In this document: positions 7,072 through 16,303 of the stretch, piece after piece | How the letters are laid out: every line of letters starts with the position of its first letter | Position numbering within the stretch: position 1 is the stretch's first letter | Assembly (NCBI RefSeq): GCF_014199935.1 | Contig: NZ_JACHOP010000008.1 | Location: 62,001 to 126,000, forward strand | From: Methylorubrum rhodinum | Lineage (GTDB): Bacteria; Pseudomonadota; Alphaproteobacteria; Rhizobiales; Beijerinckiaceae | Direction: 5' to 3' | DNA: 64,000 nt | Translations under genes and position numbers: made by a program | Notes under the pieces: generated by a model | Databases searched by the model: none | Seen by the model: the letters and a program-made list of their open reading frames with translations, nothing else | What the model was told of the DNA's origin: nothing

Positions 7072-8808
7072 TCAGTTGCCGTAGAGGTAGGTCGGCAGCC
7101 ACAGCACCATGCCGGGCCAGAGATACATGATGACCATGCACAGGATCACGATGCCCATATACGGCATCATGCCTGCGAAGATCTGGTTCAAGGTCACGTG
7201 CGGGGGCGAGACGCCCTTGAGGTAGAAGGCCGACATCGCCACCGGCGGCGAGAGGAAGGCCGCCTGCAGGTTCACGAAGACCAGCACGCCCCACAGGATC
7301 GGGTCGATGCCGAAATGCTTCAGGAGCGGCATGAAGATCGGCACGAAGATGATGATGATCTCCGTCCATTCCAGCGGCCAGCCGAGGACGAAGATGATCG
7401 CCTGGGATAGGATCATGAACTGGAGCGGCGTCAGCCCGAGCGAGAGCACCCATTGCTCGACCAGCGCCTGACCGCCGAGCAGCGCGAACACCGCCGAGAA
7501 CAGCGCCGAGCCGACGAACAGCCAGCAGATCATTGCGGTGGTCTTGGCGGTGAGGAACACCGCCTCCTTGGTCCGCTTCCAGTTCAGGGTCCGGGCCTGG
7601 AGGGCGAGGACGAAGGCGCCGGCCGCCCCCACGGCGGCCGATTCCGTCGCGGTGGTGATGCCGAACAGGATCACGGCCAGCACGAGGAAGGAGAGGATGC
7701 CGAGCGGCATCACCGAGGAGGAGAGGAGCTTCAAGACCTCGAACCGCTCCGCGTCCATCCGGCGGTAGTAGCGGGCGAGCACGACGAGGCTGAGCGCCGA
7801 GACGACGGCGAAGCTCCAGTAGAAGCCCATGGCCGGGGCGGCATCGACCGCGACCGCCTCCGGCGCCGGCCCGCCGCCGAGCACCTCCAGCCCCTCGGGC
7901 GGCGCGTCGTCGCGCTTGGCCGTCTGGTAGATGGTGACGTACCACCAGACGATGCCGAGCACGGCGCTCGTCATCAGGAAGGGCACCAGCGCCGTGCCGA
8001 AGTTCTTCAGCGCCTTTCCGCGCGGAATCGCGGCGGCCGCCGTGCCGAGCTTGGCCGGCGCGAAGCTCGCGCGGAACAGCCCGACCAGCATGTTGTTGGA
8101 GGCCGCCGCCTGGAGGCGCAGCATCCAGTCCTCCACCGGCACCCTCGTCTGCTCCTCGGGAAGGCGCGGGGCGATCTTCGGCTGCAGCATCGCCCAGCCG
8201 ATGATGTAGGCGACGTAGAGCAGCGCCAGGAAGAAGCCGGGGAAGATCGCCGCCGCGTAGAGCTTGACCACCGACTGGCCGGCCACGGCCGCGTAGACGA
8301 TGATCATCACGGAAGGCGGGATCAGGATGCCGAGGGTGCCCCCGGCGGTGATGACGCCGGCCGCCAACCGGGTGTCGTAGCCGGCCTTGAGCATCGGGTT
8401 CATGGCGATGACGCCCATGAGCACGACGACCGCGCCGACGAGGCCGCTGGCGATGCCCCAGAAGGTGCAGACGATCAGCGTCGCCACCGCCAGCGAGGCC
8501 GGCACCCGCCGGAACGAGAGCTGCACCGCGTAGAACATCTTGTCCACCAGCGCGCCGCGCTCCATCACGTAGCCCATCAGGACGAAGAGCGGGATCGAGA
8601 TCAGCACGTCGTTGGTCATGGCGCCGTAGGTGCGCTGGACCATGAGGTCGAAGATGCGGTTGTCGATCAACGCCTCGTTCGGATTGTAGAAGGCGTAGAA
8701 GCCGAAGAAGATGCCCAGCCCCATCAGCGTGAAGGCGGTGGGGAAGCCCATCATGATCGCGACGACGATCAGTCCGAGCATCAGCAGGCCGAGGCCCGGA
8801 TCGGTCAT
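7072..8808 (-). CDS. dctM: TRAP transporter large membrane subunit (DctM), long form
   Basis: Large permease subunit of a tripartite ATP-independent periplasmic transporter, 578 residues. It has the DctM hallmarks: GFPTAFTLMGLGIFFGF near the start, then ISIPLFVLMGYVMERG, SGLVGAVVVLMG, AGGTLGILIPPSVMIIVYAA and a late LSPPVAMSAFYLKG. Typical DctM proteins have about 430 residues. This one has an extra loop and membrane region of about 150 residues in the middle (roughly 235-385), as in a longer subfamily. The start overlaps the dctQ stop as ATGA. Transport is driven by a sodium or proton gradient, and the ligand is delivered by the binding protein encoded upstream. Confidence 0.95.
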   Translation of the reverse strand: MTDPGLGLLMLGLIVVAIMMGFPTAFTLMGLGIFFGFYAFYNPNEALIDNRIFDLMVQRTYGAMTNDVLISIPLFVLMGYVMERGALVDKMFYAVQLSFRRVPASLAVATLIVCTFWGIASGLVGAVVVLMGVIAMNPMLKAGYDTRLAAGVITAGGTLGILIPPSVMIIVYAAVAGQSVVKLYAAAIFPGFFLALLYVAYIIGWAMLQPKIAPRLPEEQTRVPVEDWMLRLQAAASNNMLVGLFRASFAPAKLGTAAAAIPRGKALKNFGTALVPFLMTSAVLGIVWWYVTIYQTAKRDDAPPEGLEVLGGGPAPEAVAVDAAPAMGFYWSFAVVSALSLVVLARYYRRMDAERFEVLKLLSSSVMPLGILSFLVLAVILFGITTATESAAVGAAGAFVLALQARTLNWKRTKEAVFLTAKTTAMICWLFVGSALFSAVFALLGGQALVEQWVLSLGLTPLQFMILSQAIIFVLGWPLEWTEIIIIFVPIFMPLLKHFGIDPILWGVLVFVNLQAAFLSPPVAMSAFYLKGVSPPHVTLNQIFAGMMPYMGIVILCMVIMYLWPGMVLWLPTYLYGN

Positions 8809-9473
8809 GTGGTCTGGTCCCCTGCCATGCCGCGCTGGCGCGCGGATTCCTCGATCGCGTGGGCGCGGGCGATCGCGGCCTCGCGCGCGGACGCATCGAC
8901 GTGCTCGCTCTGGGCGAGCTGTTCCTCGACGACGTCGATCTCGCTGACGTCGCGCAGGCGGCTCGGCCACGCGCCGGTGCGCAGGCAGACGATGCAGCGC
9001 ACGATCTCGGCGAAGCCCTGGAGCATGATCAGCGCGCCCGCGACCGGGATCACCGTCTTGAAATGGTAGATCGGCGGCCCGTCCGCCGTGGTGGTGGAGT
9101 GCTCCCCGATGCGCCAGGACAGCGCCGCGTAGTCGTAGCCGGCATAGATCAGCGCCATGATGCCGGGGATGAAGAAGACGAAGTAGAGAACGAGGTCGAA
9201 GGCGGCCTGCGTCCGCGGGCGCATCGACCCGTAGAGGAAGTCGCCCCGCACATGCGCGTTGTTGGCCAGCGCATAGGCGCCGGCCAGCATGAAGAGTGTG
9301 CCGTAGAAGATGTTGCTGGCGTCGTAGATCCACGCCGTCGGCATGTTGAGCCAGTAGCGCTTCACCACTTCGAGGCAGATGAGCACCATCAGCCCGATGA
9401 TCAGCCAAGCCGCGGCCTTGCCGACCCAGGTCGAGAGGGCATCGACCGCGTGGAGGAAGCGCTGCACGCTCAT
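8805..9473 (-). CDS. dctQ: TRAP transporter small membrane subunit (DctQ)
   Basis: 222-residue four-helix membrane subunit that partners DctM. Visible features are the W-x-G-K-AAAWL first helix, ICLEVVKRYWLNMPTAWIYDASNI (typical DctQ E-x2-R-Y pattern) and the later NAHVRGDFLY. It is longer than usual at the C-terminus, with a charged tail (EIDVVEEQLAQSEHVDAS). It sits between dctP and dctM in one transcription unit. A repeat element lies in the 391-base gap to dctP, which could uncouple expression of the membrane subunits from the abundant binding protein. An AAGGG ribosome site precedes the ATG. Confidence 0.93.
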   Translation of the reverse strand: MSVQRFLHAVDALSTWVGKAAAWLIIGLMVLICLEVVKRYWLNMPTAWIYDASNIFYGTLFMLAGAYALANNAHVRGDFLYGSMRPRTQAAFDLVLYFVFFIPGIMALIYAGYDYAALSWRIGEHSTTTADGPPIYHFKTVIPVAGALIMLQGFAEIVRCIVCLRTGAWPSRLRDVSEIDVVEEQLAQSEHVDASAREAAIARAHAIEESARQRGMAGDQTT

Positions 9474-9611
9474 GCGGAACCCTTGCAGGGGGAGGGGCCG
9501 TCCGGCGCGCGGCCGGACGGCGGGTGTCGTGGCGGCGAAGCGGGCCGGATCGCTCCGGGACCACCTCTCCGGTGCTCAAGGGCCGCCTTCACGGCCCTCG
9601 TCCCACCCTCG

Positions 9612-9723
9612 CCCTCATCCTGAGGTGCCGCGAAGCGGCCTCGAAGGAGGGCTCCAGGGATCGCGCGATACGCGGGAGCCCTCCTTCGAGGCTGAGCTGA
9701 CGCTCAGCACCTCAGGATGAGGG
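9612..9723. repeat. Long nested inverted repeat between dctP and dctQ (family III)
   Basis: Outer arms of 17 bp (9612-9628 and 9707-9723) are perfect inverted copies, ccctcatcctgaggtgc and its complement. Inner arms of 16 bp (9640-9655 and 9675-9690) also pair perfectly. The element can form a long nested stem-loop in DNA or mRNA. The motif is, from memory, widespread in alphaproteobacterial intergenic DNA. The rest of the 9474-9864 gap holds no gene I can support. Confidence 0.9.
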
Positions 9724-9864
9724 AGTGGAATGGGAGTCGGATCGGTGGCGCCGTCACCGCGCCCCGATCGATCGGGCGGGTCCTCACGAAGCGCCCATCG
9801 TCGGCAGCGCATTCCGGCCAGGAGTGCGCCGCCAAGCGTTTCGTGAGGCCTACTCGAAAAAAAA

Positions 9865-11001
9865 TCAGATCTTCTTCGCCGCGGCGTTCTGGCCGAAGTA
9901 ATGGTCGAAGGCCATGCGCCGGTTGACGATCGTGTCCTGCTCCCAGCGCGCGGTGCGCTCGGCGAAGGCGATCTGCGAGGCGATGATCTCTTTGAACAGC
10001 GGGTTGTCCGCGGCCTTCTTCTTGACGACCTCGTCGTAGACGTCGAGCTGTTTCTTGAGAACCGCGTCCGGTGTCTTGTAGAACTTGACGCCCTTGCCCT
10101 GCAGCTCCTGATAGGCCTTCGAGTAGCGGTCGATCGCCTTCCACTGCATGTCCTGCGAGGCGGCCTCGGTCGCGTTGGCGATGATCGCCCGCAGGCGCTC
10201 GGGGAGCGCATCGTACTTGGTCTTGTTGAACAGGATCTCGAAGGATTCCGCGTTCTGGTGGTAGCTCTGCAGCATGCAGACCTTGGCGACGTCCGAGAAG
10301 CCGAGCGCGAGGTCGGAGGCCGCGTTGTTGAACTCGGCCGCGTCGAGCAGGCCGCGATCCATCGAGGAGACGATCTCGCCCGCGGGCAGCGCGTTCACCG
10401 CGGCGCCGAGGCCGGTGAGCACGTCGATCGAGATGCCGACGGTGCGGAACTTCAGGCCGTTGAGGTCGTCCGCCTTGGCGATCGGCTTCTTGAACCAGCC
10501 GAGCGGCTGCGTCGGCATCGGCCCGTAGGGCATCGAGACGACGTTGGCGCCGATCGAGGCGTAGAGCTTCTCGAGAAGCTCCTTGCCGCCACCGTATTTG
10601 TGCCACGCCATCAGCATGTTGGCGTCCATGGCGAAGCCCGGGCCGGAGCCCCACAGGGCGAGCGCGGTCTGCTTGCCGTAATGGTAGACCATCACACCGT
10701 GGCCGCCGTCGAGGGTGCCCTTCGAGACGGCGTCGAGCAGGCCGAAGGCGGGCACGACCGCGCCCGCGGGCAGCACCTCGATCTTGAGGTCGCCGCCGGT
10801 CATGTCGTTGACCTTCTTGGCGTAGTCGAGCGCGAACTCGTGGAAGATGTCCTTGGCGGGCCACGTGCTCTGCCAGCGCATGCTGACCGGCCCCTGCGCC
10901 TTCACGACGGTCGGTGCCGCGACGACGGTCGCGGCCGTCGCGGCCACGCCCAGGAATCGGCGGCGCGTCGCGCGCCGGCCGGTCGGCTCCCGTGAACTCA
11001 T
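9865..11001 (-). CDS. dctP: TRAP transporter substrate-binding protein (DctP family, TakP-like)
   Basis: Periplasmic solute-binding protein, about 378 residues. The N-terminus carries a twin-arginine signal (RRATRRRFLGVAATAATVV) with cleavage near VKAQ. The mature protein shows the DctP fold landmarks WFKKPIAKADDLNGLKFR (ligand carboxylate Arg) and LPAGEIVSSMDRGLLDAAE. This resembles the TakP/2-oxoacid and lactate-binding branch, so a monocarboxylate or 2-oxoacid ligand is likely but not proven. I chose ATG 11001 because the AGGGAGG site is six bases before it; the ATG at 11007 abuts that site. It is the first gene of the dctPQM operon. Confidence 0.93.
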   Translation of the reverse strand: MSSREPTGRRATRRRFLGVAATAATVVAAPTVVKAQGPVSMRWQSTWPAKDIFHEFALDYAKKVNDMTGGDLKIEVLPAGAVVPAFGLLDAVSKGTLDGGHGVMVYHYGKQTALALWGSGPGFAMDANMLMAWHKYGGGKELLEKLYASIGANVVSMPYGPMPTQPLGWFKKPIAKADDLNGLKFRTVGISIDVLTGLGAAVNALPAGEIVSSMDRGLLDAAEFNNAASDLALGFSDVAKVCMLQSYHQNAESFEILFNKTKYDALPERLRAIIANATEAASQDMQWKAIDRYSKAYQELQGKGVKFYKTPDAVLKKQLDVYDEVVKKKAADNPLFKEIIASQIAFAERTARWEQDTIVNRRMAFDHYFGQNAAAKKI

Positions 11002-11628
11002 CCTCATCCTCCCTCACGCGCAGCCTTTGGCGGCCGGCTTGGGAGCGATTCTAAGCCTGAATATCGTATCCTGTCTTCCGTTTTGCGCACGGATCGCGAC
11101 GCATTCGGCCACCTGTCCCCATGTCGCAGGCCGGTGAACGGCCTGGGCCGCCGGCCCGACGACAGTCGAACGGCACCGAGGGTTCGCCGTCGGAGCGTTC
11201 GAATCGGTCGTCGGACGCGTCGAGCGGGCCGAATCCCATCTCCGTGTCGTGGCGCCCGGCTCGATTCTGTCCCCGCCGATCGCCGTGCGCGACGGCTTGA
11301 TCCCGGATCTTGAGACGACCGACGACGAGGGCGAAGTCGGGATCGTAAAAGCTTCGCGCGATCTGCCATCCCTGCAGCATCCCGTTCCTTCGGGGGGTCC
11401 TCGGACTGCGCCGCCCGCCGTCGCTCGAAATCTTTTACGCGTGCGCCAGCGAAGCCGGGAAACCGCGCGCCTGCATCTGCGACCCTGTCCGCGGGCAGGC
11501 GCCATCGGCGGGATGGTCTTGAACAGGGCCGCACGCGGTGTGCGCCACCTCACCGCGCCCCGTGACGACGAGGGCCTAACTCGGCCGTGTGCATGGATGT
11601 CGCCGACATCTCGTAGAGGCAGGCTCCC
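11002..11628. other. Intergenic region between dctP and the hydrolase gene
   Basis: About 620 bases with open frames in several phases but no recognisable protein, RNA gene or repeat. The side next to dctP must contain the transporter promoter, and the side near 11600 the hydrolase promoter. The GC content is uniform, with no sign of recent insertion. Confidence 0.45.
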
Positions 11629-12681
11629 TTGAGGGACGAATTCTTCCCGCGCCCCGGAATCAACCGGCGTCGCTTCGGAGCCATGCTCGTCGGCGGTTTC
11701 GCGGCCGGCGTGGCGGCCCGTACCATCCGTCCGGCCGCAGCGGCTCCCGAGGACGTCCGCATCGCCGATCTGGACTGGGTCGATGCCCGACGCGACCGCC
11801 GCGTGCCGGCGCGCCTGTACTGGCCGTCCGCGGCGGCGCCGGCAGGTTCCGTTCCCCTGATCGTCTTCTCGCACGGCCTCGGTCAATCGCGGACGGGCTA
11901 CAGCTATCTCGGGCGCCACTGGGCGGCCCGTGGCACCGCAAGCCTCCACGTGCAGCATGTCGGGAGCGATCGCAGCGTCTGGGCCGGCAATCCGTTCGAG
12001 GTTCTCGATCGCGTCAACGTGGCGGCGGACGAGCGCGAGGCCCTCGCCCGGGCCGCCGACGTGAGCTTCGCCCTCGACCGCATCCTCGATGCGAACAGCG
12101 CCTTCGCGGCCTTCATCGACCGCTCGCGCCTCGTCGCCGCCGGCCATTCCTACGGCGCGAACACGACCTTGATCGTCGGCGGGGCGCGCGTCGTCCGCGA
12201 CGGCAGGACGCTCGACCGCAGGGACCCGCGCTTCAAGGTCGGCATCGTCGTCTCGGCGCCGCCCTTCTACGGCGAGCGCGACCTGAACGCCGTGCTCGCC
12301 GCCGTCACCATGCCGACCTTCCACGTGACCGCAACGGAGGACGTGATCGCGTTGCCGGGCCGGCGCTCACCCGTCCAGGACCGCCTCGACGTCTACGCCG
12401 CGGTCGGGACGACCAGGAAGGCGTTGGCCGTCTTCCAGGGCGGATCGCACAGCATCTTCACCGATCGGGCCCTGACGGGCGGGGTGACGCTCAATCCGCA
12501 GGTGAAGCAGGCGACCGCGGAAGGTGCGCTGGCCTTCCTCGACCTGGCCTTCCGGGGCGATCCCTCACCCTTGGCATCGTGGAGCGAGACGTGGCGGCCG
12601 ATCCTCGCCGTGGCGCCCACCGCCTACCCCGTCGGCGAATCCTCGCGGAACCCGTCACGCCGAGACCGTTCCCGCTCTTAG
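11629..12681 (+). CDS. Tat-exported alpha/beta hydrolase (dienelactone-hydrolase/PAF-acetylhydrolase type)
   Basis: 350-residue predicted secreted serine hydrolase. The N-terminus [19 protein letters not shown] is a twin-arginine signal, which is why I accept the TTG start at 11629; the first in-frame ATG (11683) would remove it. The fold shows an HG oxyanion region ([12 protein letters not shown]), the nucleophile elbow GHSYG and a candidate catalytic His in GGSHSIF, with an Asp in between (TATEDVIAL). The substrate is unknown; ester or lipid cleavage in the periplasm is a reasonable guess. The coding frame ends in a TAG that abuts a perfect hairpin and a family I repeat, so its last residues may derive from repeat-flanking DNA. 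Confidence 0.82.
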   Translation: MRDEFFPRPGINRRRFGAMLVGGFAAGVAARTIRPAAAAPEDVRIADLDWVDARRDRRVPARLYWPSAAAPAGSVPLIVFSHGLGQSRTGYSYLGRHWAARGTASLHVQHVGSDRSVWAGNPFEVLDRVNVAADEREALARAADVSFALDRILDANSAFAAFIDRSRLVAAGHSYGANTTLIVGGARVVRDGRTLDRRDPRFKVGIVVSAPPFYGERDLNAVLAAVTMPTFHVTATEDVIALPGRRSPVQDRLDVYAAVGTTRKALAVFQGGSHSIFTDRALTGGVTLNPQVKQATAEGALAFLDLAFRGDPSPLASWSETWRPILAVAPTAYPVGESSRNPSRRDRSRS

Positions 12682-12717
12682 AGCAACGTGCTGGATACGA
12701 TATCCAGCACGTTGCTC
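12681..12717. repeat. Perfect 17-bp hairpin directly after the hydrolase stop
   Basis: Arms GAGCAACGTGCTGGATA and its exact complement are separated by a three-base CGA loop. It abuts the TAG stop and is followed within 10 bases by family I repeat copy B. It could end the hydrolase transcript, although no T-run follows. Confidence 0.9.
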
Positions 12718-12726
12718 TAAGTTCTT

Positions 12727-12779
12727 GTGCCGCATCGGCTTTTTCCGAGAGCCGGTTCCCACCTTTCGGGCCGATGCTC
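12727..12779 (-). repeat. Interspersed palindromic repeat, family I, copy B
   Basis: Reads on the minus strand as GAGCATCGGCCCGAAAGGTG, then GGAACCGG, then AAAAAGCCGATGCGGCA. It is the closest relative of copy A. It lies between the hydrolase hairpin and the start of the metallophosphoesterase gene. Confidence 0.85.
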
Positions 12780-12817
12780 CAGCGGTCGCGCCGATACTCG
12801 CTCCGCTCGGACGGTCC

Positions 12818-13951
12818 ATGTTCCACCTGATCTTCGGTCTGCCCTGTCTCTACGTCGTCGCCAGGGTGCTGTGGCCCCTGCCGTTGCCGTTCGCGCTGAA
12901 GGCCTGCATCGCGGTCCTCCTGCTCGTCGCGTCCCAGTACCATCTGTGGAGCCGCCTCTCGTCCGGCTCGGTGTTCTCACCCGAGTTTCCGCGCGCGCTG
13001 ATCCTCCTTTTCAACTGGGCCTTCGGCGCCATCGTCCTGCTGGCGGCGATGCAGGTGGCGCTCGATGTCGTGGCGCTGGCCGGCAGGCTCGCGCCCGGAG
13101 GCGGCTGGGCGATTCCCGTGGGGTGGCGCTACGCCGAGGCCGCCCTGGCCATGCTTCTCTCGGCGGTCGCGGTGCAGCAGGCCGTGCGGGTGCCCCCGCT
13201 CAAGGACGTCACCGTCACGATCGAGAACCTTCCGCCCGCCTTCGACGGCTACACCCTTCTCCAGCTGACCGACCTGCATCTCAGCCGCCTGTTCCCGTCA
13301 GATTGGGCGCGCGAGGTCGTGGCACGATCCAACGCCCTCGGCACGGACCTCATCGTGGTCACCGGAGACCTGATCGACGGATCCCTCGCCGCCCGCCGCG
13401 CCGACGTCGAACCCCTGCGCGATCTCCGGGCTTCCGACGGGGTCTGGCTGATTCCCGGCAACCACGAATACTTCTTCGAGTACGCCGCATGGATGCACCA
13501 CTATGCCGGACTGGGCCTCGGCGTGCTCGCGAACCGGCACACGGTCCTGAGACGCGGCGACGAGGCTCTGGTCCTGGCCGGCGTGACCGACCTCTCGGCC
13601 GCGCATTCGGGCCAGCCGGCTCACGACCTCGATGCGGCCCTGGCCGGTGCGCCGGTCGGTGCTCCGATCGTCCTCCTCGACCATCAGCCGCGGGATGCGG
13701 CGCGGGCGGCGGCGAAGGGCGTGGCCCTGCAACTGTCCGGTCATACGCATGGCGGGATGATCGCGGGGCTCGACCGGCTGGTCGCACGGGCCAACGGCGG
13801 CTACGTCTCGGGTGCGTACGCGGTCGGCGGCATGACGCTCTACGTCAACAACGGCACGGCCCTGTGGCCGGGCTTCGCCCTCCGGTTGGGCCCTTGGTCC
13901 GAGCTGACGCGCATCACGCTGCGAGCCGGAGTTCGGCCCCGCGCGAACTGA
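12818..13951 (+). CDS. Membrane-anchored calcineurin-like metallophosphoesterase
   Basis: 377 residues. The first roughly 130 contain four hydrophobic segments; the remainder is a YkuE/YaeI-type metallophosphoesterase domain. All metal-binding blocks are visible in order: LTDLHLSR (D-x-H), VTGDLIDG (GD), PGNHEYF (GNHE), LLDHQP (H) and SGHTHGGM (GHTH). The family cleaves phosphoesters, and some members act on lipid-linked substrates at the membrane, but no substrate can be assigned. The ATG at 12818 starts just before the first membrane helix; the longer frame upstream passes through the repeat and is not credible as protein. Confidence 0.88.
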   Translation: MFHLIFGLPCLYVVARVLWPLPLPFALKACIAVLLLVASQYHLWSRLSSGSVFSPEFPRALILLFNWAFGAIVLLAAMQVALDVVALAGRLAPGGGWAIPVGWRYAEAALAMLLSAVAVQQAVRVPPLKDVTVTIENLPPAFDGYTLLQLTDLHLSRLFPSDWAREVVARSNALGTDLIVVTGDLIDGSLAARRADVEPLRDLRASDGVWLIPGNHEYFFEYAAWMHHYAGLGLGVLANRHTVLRRGDEALVLAGVTDLSAAHSGQPAHDLDAALAGAPVGAPIVLLDHQPRDAARAAAKGVALQLSGHTHGGMIAGLDRLVARANGGYVSGAYAVGGMTLYVNNGTALWPGFALRLGPWSELTRITLRAGVRPRAN

Positions 13952-14475
13952 CGGAGGCGGATTCTCGACGGCCCTCCGAGGCCTCGCCCGGAGCTCGGCG
14001 GAAGCGGGGCCCGCGCGGACCGTTCAGCACGCGCGCCCAGATCACGCCGCCGACGCGCCGGAACGGCACCGACCCGACGATGCAAGGCACGTCCGACCGC
14101 CGGCCGGACAAGGTCTTCGTCGCGTATCGGGTGTCCAAGCCCGGCGACCCGGCCACGCCGATCCTGAAGAAGCGCTCCAAGTTCGACAACGACGCGGGCG
14201 CGCAGCACCGCCCGCTCCGGCCGGAACACGCCGCCACCGCCCGGCGCGCGTGTCCGTCCTCTTCCGATCGTCGACATGATCACCGCCACGATATTTAGGC
14301 ATCTAATCAAATTTCTTGATTTCATGGTTCATTTTTGAAGATCACCCACTGTCATCGGAACGTAAAAATCGAAATGTACCGCTGAATGAATGCTTCGGGA
14401 GCGGCGGACAGACCGTTGCACTGCGGATGAACCGTAGGCCTGCGTTGTTGGTCGGCTAAAGGGACTGCCAGCGAA
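13952..14475. other. Intergenic region upstream of the glycosyltransferase
   Basis: About 520 bases. The right half (14285-14400) is markedly AT-richer than its surroundings and contains ATCAA-ATTTC-TTGAT, a short inverted repeat, so it probably holds the promoter of the glycosyltransferase operon. A 72-codon frame at 14080-14298 has no support. Confidence 0.45.
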
Positions 14476-15513
14476 ATGCGGGTGTTGGTCGCGACGGATG
14501 CCTGGGCTCCGCAAGTCAACGGTGTGGTCCGAACCCTGACCTCGCTCGCGCGATCCGCTCCCCAGGTCGGGATGGAGATCGTGTTCCTGTCGCCGGAGGG
14601 ATTTTCGAGCTTCCCGGTGCCGAGCTATCCCGGCCTGCATCTGGCGATCCCCGACAGCCACGAAATCGCGCGCCGGATCGAGGCGGCGCGGCCGGACGCG
14701 ATCCACGTGGCGACCGAGGGGCCGATCGGCCACGCGGTGCGGGCCTACTGCCTCCGGCACCGGTTGCCGTTCACCACGAGCTTCACCACGAAGTTCCCGG
14801 AATACATCGCGGCGCGCTTCTTCGTGCCGGCGACCTGGAGCTACGGGGTGCTGCGCCGCTTCCACGCCGCCGGCCGGGTGACGATGGCCTCGACCGGCTC
14901 GCTGGTGCGCGAGCTGCGCGGGCGCGGCTTCCGGCGGCTGGGCCTGTGGACGCGCGGGGTCGACACCGAGCTGTTCACGCCGGAACGCGCCGCGCCCCTC
15001 GACCTGCCGCGGCCGATGTTCCTCAATGTCGGCCGCGTCGCCGTCGAGAAGAACCTCAAGGCCTTCCTCTCCCTCGATCTGCCGGGCTCGAAGGTGGTGA
15101 TCGGCGCCGGTCCGCAGCTCGACGAGCTGAAGGCCCGCTATCCCGATGCTCACTTCCTCGGCGAGCGCCACGGAGCGGACCTCGCGGCCCATATCGCGGC
15201 GGCCGACGTCTTCGTCTTCCCCAGCCGCACCGACACCTACGGCGTCGTCCAGCTCGAAGCTCTGGCCTGCGGCGTGCCGGTCGCGGCCTTCCCGGTCACC
15301 GGGCCGCGGGACGTGATCGGGGGCCATGCCGTCGGCGTGCTCGACGAGGATCTCCGGGCCGCCTGCCTCGGTGCCCTCAACGTCTCCCGCGCCGAGTGCC
15401 GCGCCTTCGCGCTCGGCCGCTCGTGGGAGGCCAGCGCCCGGCAATTCGCCCGCAACGTGGCGCGGGCGCGCATCCGCAGGCCGATCGGGACCGCCGCCGG
15501 GGCGACGGCCTGA
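14476..15513 (+). CDS. GT4-family glycosyltransferase (lipid/mannosyl-transfer type)
   Basis: 345-residue GT-B glycosyltransferase. The N-terminal acceptor domain begins MRVLVATDAWAPQVNGVVRT, the start typical of GDP-mannose-dependent and glycolipid-forming GT4 enzymes. The donor domain carries LWTRGVDTELFTP, NVGRVAVEKNL and the E-x7-E region FPSRTDTYGVVQLEALACG. Relatives add sugars to diacylglycerol or phosphatidyl lipids, and the neighbour 28 bases downstream is the phospholipid methyltransferase PmtA. A membrane glycolipid product is therefore a fair inference. No signal peptide or membrane helix is seen, so it would act at the cytoplasmic face. An AAGGGA site precedes the ATG. Confidence 0.85.
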   Translation: MRVLVATDAWAPQVNGVVRTLTSLARSAPQVGMEIVFLSPEGFSSFPVPSYPGLHLAIPDSHEIARRIEAARPDAIHVATEGPIGHAVRAYCLRHRLPFTTSFTTKFPEYIAARFFVPATWSYGVLRRFHAAGRVTMASTGSLVRELRGRGFRRLGLWTRGVDTELFTPERAAPLDLPRPMFLNVGRVAVEKNLKAFLSLDLPGSKVVIGAGPQLDELKARYPDAHFLGERHGADLAAHIAAADVFVFPSRTDTYGVVQLEALACGVPVAAFPVTGPRDVIGGHAVGVLDEDLRAACLGALNVSRAECRAFALGRSWEASARQFARNVARARIRRPIGTAAGATA

Positions 15514-15540
15514 CATCACTTCCCTCAAGGAGCTTCGTTC

Positions 15541-16212
15541 ATGGCAGGAAACGGCGTGCACCCCACCGTCGACGACATGCGTACGGAAGGGGTCGCCAAG
15601 GCCTACGACCGCTGGGCGCCGGTCTACGATCTCGTCTTCGGCAAGGTTTTTGCGCGCGGCCGCTCGGCGGCGATCGACGCGGCCGAGCGGGTCGGCGGGC
15701 GCATCCTCGAAGTCGGCGTCGGCACCGGCCTCTCGCTGCCGCAATATTCGCCCCGCAGCCGGCTCGTGGGCGTCGACCTGTCGGCGCCGATGCTGGAGAA
15801 GGCCCGCGAGCGGGTCGCCCAATTGGCCTTACGCAACGTCGAGCAGCTCGACGTGATGGATGCCGAGCACCTCGCCTTCGCCGACGCCTCGTTCGACGTG
15901 GTGGTGGCGCAATACGTCGTCACCGCGGTGCCGAACCCGGAGGCCGCCCTCGACGAGTTCCTGCGCGTGGCCCGCCCCGGCGGCGAGATCGTCATCACCA
16001 CCCGCGTCGGCGCCGACAAAGGTGTTCGCGGCGCGATCGAGTCGCTGCTCTCGCCGGTCGTCAACCGGCTGGGCTGGCGCACCGAGTTCTCCTGGCAGCG
16101 CTATCAGGCCTGGATCGACCGCACCGCGGGCGTGAGCCTGATCGAGCGCCGGCCGCTGCCGCCGCTCGGGCATTTCTCGCTGGTCCGCCTGCGCAAGTCC
16201 GACGCGGCCTGA
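15541..16212 (+). CDS. pmtA: Phosphatidylethanolamine N-methyltransferase (PmtA type)
   Basis: 223-residue class I methyltransferase that converts phosphatidylethanolamine stepwise to phosphatidylcholine with S-adenosylmethionine. The SAM site is ILEVGVGTGLSLPQY (near residues 54-68), the diagnostic Rhodobacter/Sinorhizobium PmtA form of motif I. VGVDLSAPMLEKARER (motif II) and VARPGGEIVITTR follow. The N-terminus AKAYDRWAPVYDLVFG is also PmtA-like. An AAGGAG site nine bases before the ATG fixes the start. Position between a glycosyltransferase and lipid-type membrane genes supports the membrane-lipid role. No membrane helices; peripheral association is expected. Confidence 0.9.
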   Translation: MAGNGVHPTVDDMRTEGVAKAYDRWAPVYDLVFGKVFARGRSAAIDAAERVGGRILEVGVGTGLSLPQYSPRSRLVGVDLSAPMLEKARERVAQLALRNVEQLDVMDAEHLAFADASFDVVVAQYVVTAVPNPEAALDEFLRVARPGGEIVITTRVGADKGVRGAIESLLSPVVNRLGWRTEFSWQRYQAWIDRTAGVSLIERRPLPPLGHFSLVRLRKSDAA

Positions 16213-16303
16213 CGGACCCCATTCCCCTGGAACCCGCCGCCGGACCGAACCGGCGGAAGACACCTCAATTCTGCATTCCAACTCCCATCGAGAGGAGACG
16301 ACC

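Noticed and set aside
7453..9069. 538-codon plus-strand frame opposite the TRAP genes
   Set aside because: Antisense shadow with His/Arg/Glu-rich, domain-free translation.
11249..11632. 127-codon plus-strand frame before the hydrolase gene
   Set aside because: No ribosome site, no domain, and it overlaps the expected promoter of the hydrolase.
14080..14298. 72-codon plus-strand frame beginning MQGTSDRRPDKVFVAYRVSK
   Set aside because: No ribosome site and no recognised family, and the C-terminal half degenerates into His/Arg low complexity. Possible but unsupported.
14329..15822. 497-codon minus-strand frame across the glycosyltransferase and pmtA
   Set aside because: Antisense shadow of two well-supported genes; protein is low-complexity Arg/Asp/Gly and has no family features.
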